In this document: piece by piece, positions 57,000 to 64,000 of the stretch | Position numbering within the stretch: position 1 is the first letter of the stretch | How the letters are laid out: each line of letters begins with the position of its first letter | Origin: Larix kaempferi | Lineage: Eukaryota > Streptophyta > Pinopsida > Pinales > Pinaceae | Assembly (NCBI GenBank): GCA_027924585.1 | Contig: BSBM01000370.1 | Location: 32,773,501-32,837,500, forward strand | Direction: 5' to 3' | DNA length: 64,000 bases | Notes under the pieces: model-generated | What the model was told of the DNA's origin: nothing | Databases searched by the model: none | Seen by the model: only the letters and a program-made list of their open reading frames with translations | Translations under genes and position numbers: made by a program

Positions 57000-57960
57000 G
57001 TATGGAAAATCGCGCGTAGCGCGCTGCAGCAAGAAAAAAAGGCAATTTTGATAATTGCGCATTGCGCGTTGCGGCAAGAAGAGAAAGTAGTTTTGGTGAA
57101 AGCGCATTGCGCGCGGCGGCAGGCGACGAACAATTTGAGTTTTTGTGCGTGTCGCGAGATGGCGATGACTAAGGCACGGTCGCGCAGTAGGATGATGCGC
57201 ATGGTAGCGCATAAGCTATTTTTGGGCAGAACATGGGTAAAGGTTAGACGAGGATATGACCTAGTTTGGGTAAGGAACAGGTGGATGACAGATGAAAGCG
57301 ACCTGTTCAAACGTGTGGCGGCAAGCAGTTGAGAAGCTAGGACAAGACACCGATGGCGATAGGTAGGCGAAGGAGTGGAAAGGGACAAGCCATGATGCAG
57401 TTGTAACCGTTTGGAGAACTATGACTATCAGAAGAGCGTGTGAGCCACGAGTGGCCCAGCTGGAGCAAGCGGAGCAGGCTATCAACGGCGACAGCTAGGG
57501 TGGCAGTTAGCCACGCCGATTTTGTAGACCTAAGGGTTTTTGCTTACGAATTGTAAAGATATGCCTATGGGCATAATCTATAAATAGGCATGATTTTGTA
57601 TGGGAAAGGGTTGTTGGTTGGGTTGTTGAACTCTTCATTTTGGTTAAGTGTTGATTATTGTAGAATCTTAAGCTTAGAAAATCCATTGTAAAGGCTCTGC
57701 AACTGAGTGCGCAGAGACCGATCTGAGAGAGAGAAGAGAGTCTGCAGCTGAGTGCGAAGACTAAGAATGGTTGTACCCTTCTCATTAAGAGCAATATTAA
57801 CAACCGTTCTTGTGGACGTAGCCTCCATCCGGGGGGTGAACCATATTAAATTCTGTGTTGTGTGACCAATGTGTTTTTATGATTGTTTAATTGCTTGCTA
57901 TGAATGTTTAATGCTGGAAACTTCTGTTATGTGATTGCTTTTATATGTATTCGCCATAGA
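56962..57960 (+). repeat. LTR-like segment inside the copia 3' region
   Basis: Begins TGTTGGGCGGGTCCCAAGTG, overlapping the last codons of pol. It has a TATA box (TATAAATA at 57579-57586) and a downstream part (GTGGACGTAGCC, GGTGAACCA, TGTGTTGTGTGA) that parallels the R-U5 of this element's own LTR (GTGGACGTAGCCC, GGTGAACCAC, GTGTGTGTGA). It looks like an LTR of a related copia, inserted or acquired. The right boundary is uncertain and no target duplication was found. Confidence 0.5.
57009..57143 (+). repeat. CpG-rich 45-bp repeat, 3 copies
   Basis: Units around GCGCATTGCGCGTTGCGGCA start near 57009, 57054 and 57099. They are dense in GCGC and CGCG, very unlike the CpG-poor surroundings, and lie in the upstream part of the LTR-like segment. 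Confidence 0.85.
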
Positions 57961-58694
57961 GATTGTGAATAATATGTTAAGTAATGCATGCATAAAGGAA
58001 TGTTAAGTATTCAACATGTATGAATCTATCGATTGAAATGTATGAATCTATTTATTGGTCAAGTAGTGAACGCTGAGTTTAAGCACAACGTTGGGGAGCG
58101 CAGTAACGTATGACAGTAAACCATCCACAATTTACTGATAAGAACTTGAACGGAGTAAAGGGATAAAGGATGTTAAGTAGAATGGTTAGAATTGAACATC
58201 CTGGCAAGGACACGCAGTCTCATGGATGCGCTGAGTCATTGAAGTTTGCTGCGAGGTAAGCTCTTGATAGCTTACTGTTGTAACGCTAAGGTATCCTGTA
58301 TCGGACAGTCATTGGAGGTGTGAGCGCAGTTGCATGCTGAAGTATCCGACGCGGAACAGAAGGTTCGCACAGTTATCTGTCCATGCAAACCACAAGGCGT
58401 TTGTACTTCTTATTAGCTTTCCCCCCATCGCATCACCCGGTTGTGGAAACTTGATTTCGTAACCACCCCCTCAGCTTCGCCTCGGGTAAGACCTCAAGCT
58501 GCGCGCAGCCTGTTGCCGAAGGGGCCGATGAATTGGGGTTTTGTTGGTTCCTTGAACCGCGAAGTACCTGGGTCTACAATGGAAACTGCAAGAAGGTGAT
58601 CGACAACCAACAAGTATGAAGGTGAAGATGATGAAGTTGCCAAGTCCAAGGTCTAGCAAGTACAACAGCGGTAGAGTTGTTGTGATCAGTCTCT
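57961..58694 (+). other. Unexplained insert before the 3' LTR
   Basis: About 730 bp with higher GC and CpG (AACGTTGGGGAGCGCAGTAACG, CCGACGCGG, CTTCGCCTCGGG). No coding frame, no RNA family and no transposon motif recognised. It is either normal 3' sequence of this family or a captured genomic piece. Confidence 0.4.
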
Positions 58695-58705
58695 AAGTGG
58701 GAGAT
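58695..58705 (+). other. Polypurine tract of the nested copia
   Basis: AAGTGGGAGAT lies directly before the 3' LTR, a common form in plant copia elements. Confidence 0.9.
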
Positions 58706-59195
58706 TGTTGGTTGTGGAGCCAGATCTTCCAGTCTCATAGATGATATTTTCTCAGCCATGCACCCCAGAGGACTGTACACTCATGCCCCAACCTTGGGGT
58801 TCCGGGAATCGCCAACAGTTTGGGGTTGTTTTCACCAACAGTTTTCGGGCCCATGGTTTTGGGTATCCCGTGGTATTTTCCCATTGTATTTCCCTTATAA
58901 AAGAAAGACATTGTAATACGGCTAGGGTTGATGTATTAGGTTTTATGCATTGTAAATATCTCTGAGATAAAAAAGAGAGACTGTGAGATAGTGAAGAGGA
59001 AGTGCAACGGTTGTGTTGCAGGTTGTATCCCTTCACTTTGCTGGACGGAATAATAATAAGGACTGGCAACTTCAGTGTGGACGTAGCCCATCTTGGGGTG
59101 AACCACGATATATCTGTGTCTCTCTTGTAATGTGTGTGTGATTATATTTGCATTTATGTTTATTGTTATTGCTCTGTGATCCTATTTTTCTAACA
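58706..59195 (+). repeat. 3' LTR of the nested copia
   Basis: Partner of 52520-53009, 490 bp, about two dozen differences. Followed by CTTTC. Confidence 0.96.
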
Positions 59196-59200
59196 CTTTC
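59196..59200 (+). other. Target-site duplication CTTTC (right)
   Basis: Second copy of the CTTTC at 52515-52519. Confidence 0.95.
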
Positions 59201-61438
59201 AATAGTCACTCAATTAGGAGATTTCTATATGACCCATGAAGTCATGTACTTGCGTATCTACAGAGGATCAAAGGGTCCACTGTTGTTACCCAAATATGTC
59301 ACAGATTGAATTATTTTGAAAGAAATTATGAGGTAGACATTTTTAAATGGCATCGGCCATTTCCTACATAACAATAAGAAGGCTTCCTGACCTCCACTTC
59401 TATTGATAGTCGGATCATATAGGTTGAACAAGGTCAAATATGCCCAGGACCTGGTAAAGGAATTGGATTCCTTTCACTTTGGAGAGAAAATATTTATAAG
59501 AAATTATAGTCGCCAAAAGGTGGCTCTGCATTGCGCATCTATTAAAATTCACTATGAAGATGATGAGCAATTTTTGAAGGAAGAAGAAGTATATAGACAG
59601 GTCCCAAACCTCGCAGAACTGGACATAAGAATCAATAAAATAAAGGGTGGTAACGAGGCAAGCTAAAGAAAACCATCAGATGCCTCGACACAAGAAAACT
59701 TACAAGAAGCTGCTAGGAAGAAAGTTGTGGAAGAAGACCTCTTGGCAGAAACAAGTAAGAGATTGTAGGATGAAGAGATAGCAAGGAAGGTTGATGAAGA
59801 GAGAAAAGCAAGAGAGGATGCAAAAGAAATGCAGAAGAGGGTATAAATGAGAAACTAGATAAGCCTGTTGCCGAACATGAAAAGAAAAGGGTTGAGTTAA
59901 TACAACAACAATAAGAATCAACTCAATAGGAGGAACTCCAAAAGTAGAAAGAAGAAGAAGAATATTTCAAGAAAGTTGTGTAAATTCAAGGTCAGCAAGG
60001 AGGTGAGGAAGTAGGTAATTAAGGTCAAGATATGGATATTGATACTGCAACAAACACCAACACTGAAGTTCCACTCACTGGAAGATATATTCCTTTCGTT
60101 GAGTTGGGACTCACCCCATTTACACCCTCCAAGCAACACGTTGTAGCTAAGTTGGAGACTATAGTTTATGATCCCAAAAGAAATACCATCATGAAGTAGA
60201 CCGAAAAGAGACTTAAAATTGCCTCACATCCTGATGTAGTTACAATACAAGAATCCTGAGTGGTTGAAGGTACCAACAGGGACATGAAGTTCACATCATG
60301 TGTGGGAGTAGCTACAGCCCTAGCCAATGAAGACAATATACACAAATGGATAGAGAGCGTAAAAAGAAGCAATGCCAAGGTAGTTAAGCTCAAGGAAAAT
60401 ATGGTTCAAGCTAGGAATGAAGGAATCAAACTCAAATGCCAACGGTATACCCTTGAATTTCAAAAGGGAGAAGCCATGAACACCATTAAAAGTCTGGAAG
60501 TAGAAAGAGATTCACTTAGTGTTCAATTGGTAATATTGGAAGGTGATAAGGAAAATTTAAATTCCCAATTTCAAGAGATGAAATCGAAGGAAAGTCAATG
60601 GGACCAGCAAATAGAATCTCTCACTATCGAAGAGGGATCCTTGCAAGCTCAAGTAGCAAAGCTTAATCAAGAAAATGATTCGTTGACTATTGCGTTGAAC
60701 ACTACAGAAGAGCAAAAGCAGGATTTAACCTCGTTTTATGATTATGCATCCACTCTTAAAGAAATATTGTTCCATTCATAGGAGTTACTCATAGAACAAA
60801 CATTTGAAGTGAAGTTAATGGTGGCCAGACTCAAACAAATATCCGAGGCAACTACTGCCACTCGACATAAGTTGGGTGAGATTCATGACAGAATGAATAA
60901 GTTGACATCTTGGAGAAAGAATGTGAAATAAATCTCTCCCCATCTTCTCGATAGATCTACAGATGAATTTAGATTGGATTTTTCAACTCTTGATAGTTGC
61001 AAAACAGTCGAGAGGAAATTGCAAAGTGAAGCAACAACCTCCATTTCCACATGTGAAGGGATCCATCAAAATATAACCAAAGCTTTTGAAAAGTGTCATT
61101 TGTCTTCTCCTGGCCCATCTGAAAACCCTATACCGAAAGAGTAGTGATTAATTGAGCTGAGGACCATTAAGAATGAAGAGATATATGTTATTAGTAATCT
61201 GGAAAATATTACTCCAGAGGACTTACATGAACATATTGGGCAGGCAACGTTGAAAACAAAACACTTGGCTAATGGGCATAGCACAACGACCAAAGGCCTC
61301 AATGCAATGGTCAAATATTTATCTTTTCATGAAGTGGCTTTACAATTGTTGGAGCCACAACAGTTGAATATTATATCCTATGAAAGTGTCCTTTGGAATG
61401 AATTTTTACAAACTCAAGAGGGCGCCCCATCCTCATGA

Positions 61439-62239
61439 TGTAATAATTCTATTTTATTATGTATTTTTGTCCCCTTTATTTAAGATTGTAACTAAAATAT
61501 GGCAAAAGTCATGGAAGACAAAGGGTTGTAACTAAAGGAAGGTGAACTGAAAATTCACCTAGGGGGAGGGTGAATAGAAATATAAATAGAGGAAATGAGG
61601 GAAGGTAAGGGGCTTTTTCTTTTAGGAATATTTTGCTAGAACCCATATGCAATAATTATTTATGATAATGACCAAAGCAATTTTCTAGGTAGAGGCTTGC
61701 ATTGGAGATTGTGTCAAAATGTGTGGACTAATGCATGTAACTGATTTCCTCCTTTTGTCTATTAAACTGCAATAAGATTGTTCTTCATTCTATTGGATTG
61801 TTCTAACAATTTCTGAATTATTTTAGTGCATATGCAAGTAAAGACAGTTTTCTTTGCTTTCTACGAGCAATGGATGCAATGAATGTTAATACTTGAGTTA
61901 ATATCTACTGTGTTAACTTTATTTTGTTACTATTAAATGTGTTTATTTTCAATGATTATCTCCTGTAAAGTGCATGACGTAGTTACCTTGCGTTGCTCTC
62001 TCTTAATCTCACTCCTTGCGAGGATAGTTTAGTTTAGGTAGAATATTGCATTTAATTAGAGCATTTACTAATTGGGTGAACGAAAATAAAGGAAGTGATA
62101 AGACGAGAGGTAAGAACATGTGCATCGCTATGTGAGGCTTCTTCCTATCAGTCAAACAAGTATAGTTTAATAAGCATAAGCATTCACATGTAGGGTTAGT
62201 AATTGGCATTTCATTTAATACCAAATAAAATCCTAAACG
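61439..62239 (+). promoter_or_regulatory. Spacer with TATA box between ORF1 and gag, unit B
   Basis: Matches 41203-41997 from TGATGTAATAATT to the gag start. TATAAATA is at 61581-61588 after the purine run AGGGGGAGGG. No gene inside. Confidence 0.5.
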
Positions 62240-62497
62240 ATGGGTTGGGCCGTATCTGACAAATTTATTCCAAGACTATCTTGAATGGTAGCCAAATCGT
62301 AAGTTGGACGGGTTCTCTATTCCAAACAATGAGGAGTATGAATGGGACTTTTCATTAGGGAGAGCCCCTACTGTCAACACACAGATTTTTCGAGGCGTAA
62401 ACACAATGGAGGGTGTACAATCTTGGGGAAGGAGGAAAAATCAATCTACGGCCTTGGTGTACAACCACATCCAGACAATGGAAATAAATGCTTAGGC
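62240..62497 (+). pseudogene. Start of gag, unit B
   Basis: MGWAVSDKFIPRLS at 62240 matches MGQVVSDNFIPRIS in unit A. In the next frame GFSIPNNEEYEWDFSLGRAP parallels unit A's GFPIPRSEESNWEFSLGRTP. As in unit A there is a frame change after about 14 codons. Similarity ends near 62430-62500. Confidence 0.65.
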
Positions 62498-62499
62498 AT

Positions 62500-64000
62500 T
62501 TGGAATCCATCCAACAATCAATAAAATGTCTAAGGAAGAATAAGTTTTCCCAACAAGCATTAAAAACATCATGGGGAAGAGAGAATTCTCCCAAGTATTA
62601 AAACTTAAGAAATTGATTTAGAAACTTCCTACATTAATGCAACGACTCTTGAATGGAATCCTTTGATCTCTAGGATTAGATAAGCATCTGGCCATTGGAA
62701 CAAAATGGTTGTTGGAATTGACTTTAGAAAAGAAATACCAAGAACATAGTAAATCTACCAATCTAATTGAAAATCTCATTTGTAGAGTGTCCTAGAAGCC
62801 GTGTGTAAGGTTTTTGTCTTGCCATATGGGCTGCATGCAAATGTGCATATGCCATATGGGCCACATGCATTATGGGCATGCAAGTGTGCATATGCAGATG
62901 ACATGTGAGGACATATGTTGAGGTATGCACATGATGGTGAATTGAGTGGGCAAGTAACATTAATGTCATTAAATGGTTATCGAATGTTAAGAGCTTGGAA
63001 CTTGCTTACAACTCTCTCCTCCTACAGAGTTATGAAGAATGAATGAACCCAACTAATGAATAAATAATTGATTCAATGCATTATGAGGAAGGGGCTATTG
63101 TGTCATCTATTTACTTCACCCATAGATTTAGGAGGATAGGTATAAGATCCTCCTGAGTGTGGTCATGTCAATGTTATCTCAATCAAACTTTATTACATAG
63201 TGTACTCATGTCAACATTACTTGCAAAAACCATTTCCAATGAAGCCGAGGGAGTATCATTTCAATTCACAAATGATCTTGACTTGATGAAGGAGGAGCAA
63301 AATACTTCATTGACTCTAGCACTGATTGTCAGAGAAGACACTTTTGTTGTCTATCTTCAGTGGAGATGACGCTAACAGGTTGATGAAATATGATCCAAAG
63401 AGTAAATAATGGGGAAAGATTCCAGATTTCTGCTTGTTTCAGATACAACCCGATGCATGATTTTGAGGTATTGGTTAAAGGGTCCCAAGATGGACAGTTT
63501 GGAGGCATTTGCTTATTGCTTGGATTTCCAGATAATATGCCCCACAATTCTGAAGGAGACTTCTTTATAGCTTACATTATCGGAGAAATCTTCCTACAAG
63601 CTTGGCATTGTCTTATCCATGGTTTCCTTGCGTACTCTTTAAGCTCCCTATCTCTATCAATCAAATTTATTATATCTTCACTAGAGGAACCAAAAGGGCT
63701 ATAGCCATTCACCTTGATGAAGATCAAAATATTTTGGAGGTTTGTGGATGGGACCTATTATGGCACGCTTTGTAACCATCTACATTTTTAATAACGAGTT
63801 GTAGTTTTTGTTCATTTATGCGTGTTATCATAGTCATCTTTAAGACCATTATGGTCTACCTGTCTTGCAATTTTCAATTAAACTTGCAACTACAAAATTG
63901 CAAGTATTGGACAATCTAACATGTATTATTTAATTTAATTACCATAGATTAATTTACAACTTCAAGTATTATTTAATTAATACAAATAGTTTACCTTTAA
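62500..64000. other. Right end of window, no gene recognised
   Basis: AT-rich. A purine-pyrimidine alternating patch at 62815-62930 repeats TGCCATATGGG and GTGCATATGC. Several frames of 60-104 codons lack any motif. The sequence no longer follows unit A. Confidence 0.45.

Larger units (their letters stand above)
52520..59195 (+). mobile_element. Ty1/copia element with full but stop-riddled gag-pol
   Basis: Two 490-bp LTRs, a tRNA-iMet primer site, polypurine tract and CTTTC duplications. LTRs differ at about two dozen places (about 95%), older than the 20.7-kb copia. Gag, protease, integrase, RT and RNase H follow in the normal copia order in a single frame from 53085 to 56999. A further 1.7 kb between pol and the 3' LTR is non-coding and contains an LTR-like segment and a CpG-rich repeat. 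Confidence 0.95.
51527..61438 (+). pseudogene. ORF1 copy B, about 1,075 codons, split by a copia element
   Basis: Starts MDFTQDNDISS, with the longest clean N-terminal stretch at 51617-51946 (IKWGEIYHLIKYENVLEATI, VEVIGWILPHIDYKCYKE). Continues with LKLDYAECGKKMLLPGKQL, FNWANIIFENMVQAIKD, RWNPNESPIYVAYQILWAQK and YKKICEEFGVSLYKLIYEKE, is cut at 52519 inside KEAL, and resumes at 59201. After RINKIKGGNEAS a Lys/Glu-rich region and a clean 173-codon coiled-coil stretch (60260-60781) follow, ending at a TGA at 61436. Where copy A has a stop, B often has a sense codon and vice versa, so the common ancestor was probably open. Family not recognised. Confidence 0.7.
50545..62500 (+). mobile_element. 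Tat-like unit B (leader, ORF1, start of gag)
   Basis: Repeats unit A in the same order and strand: leader (50545-51526), ORF1 (51527-61438, split by a copia element), TATA-bearing spacer (61439-62239) and the beginning of gag (to about 62497). After that the resemblance to unit A stops, so B is truncated or rearranged. The head-to-tail arrangement suggests tandem elements, as produced by unequal recombination or adjacent insertion. Confidence 0.65.

Noticed and set aside
57961-58694. Possible rRNA or other structured RNA because of higher GC
   Set aside because: No conserved rRNA or tRNA signature could be read in it.
63390-63704. 104-codon frame and a neighbouring LMKYDPKSK...WGKIP stretch, resembling a kelch repeat
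   Set aside because: Only one short match, in broken frames, with no second repeat or F-box. Not enough to call a gene.

Overview
This is nuclear DNA of a seed plant with a large, retrotransposon-filled genome. Plant-type Ty1/copia and Ty3/gypsy elements nest inside one another, LTR retrotransposons are primed from initiator-Met tRNA, and the one intact host gene is a nepenthesin-type aspartic protease. The AT-rich sequence and the many old, stop-riddled elements suggest a gymnosperm, probably a conifer, but that is an impression, not a proof.

Layout. 1-1460: a copia remnant on the minus strand (LTR, primer site, gag, start of protease). 2085-3385: a decayed Ty3/gypsy pol. 5049-6443 (minus): an intact, intronless aspartic protease gene. 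6.5-11.6 kb: AT-rich DNA with several short tandem duplications. 11646-17688: a Ty3 chromovirus with 936-bp LTRs, full of TCGA words, with all pol domains recognisable but a deleted integrase C-terminus. 20678-27730: a copia element with matching 643-bp LTRs and a GGTTA target duplication. It lacks gag and most of pol and carries three tandem-repeat arrays. From about 30.4 kb to the end: two head-to-tail units of a large Tat-like Ty3 family. Each unit has a roughly 1,075-codon extra reading frame (called ORF1 here) followed by gag. The first unit also keeps protease, an extra RNase H, reverse transcriptase, RNase H and integrase up to 48321.

Both ORF1 copies have been split by a younger retrotransposon. 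Copy A holds a 6.75-kb element with about 2,020-bp LTRs (31376-38126, target duplication TCATA). It has no pol and a single long frame of about 924 codons interrupted by one TAG. Copy B holds a copia element (52520-59195, target duplication CTTTC) whose gag-pol stays in one frame for 3.9 kb with 12 stop codons and no frameshift.

The most interesting objects are the ORF1 of the tandem Tat-like units, the pol-less 2-kb-LTR element with its Gag-like frame, and the pol-deficient copia. The last two have nearly identical LTRs, so both appear to have moved fairly recently using proteins made elsewhere. Decay across elements is dominated by Gln codons turned into TAG, as expected from deamination of methylated cytosine in CAG. 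All identity values were estimated by eye from the bases.
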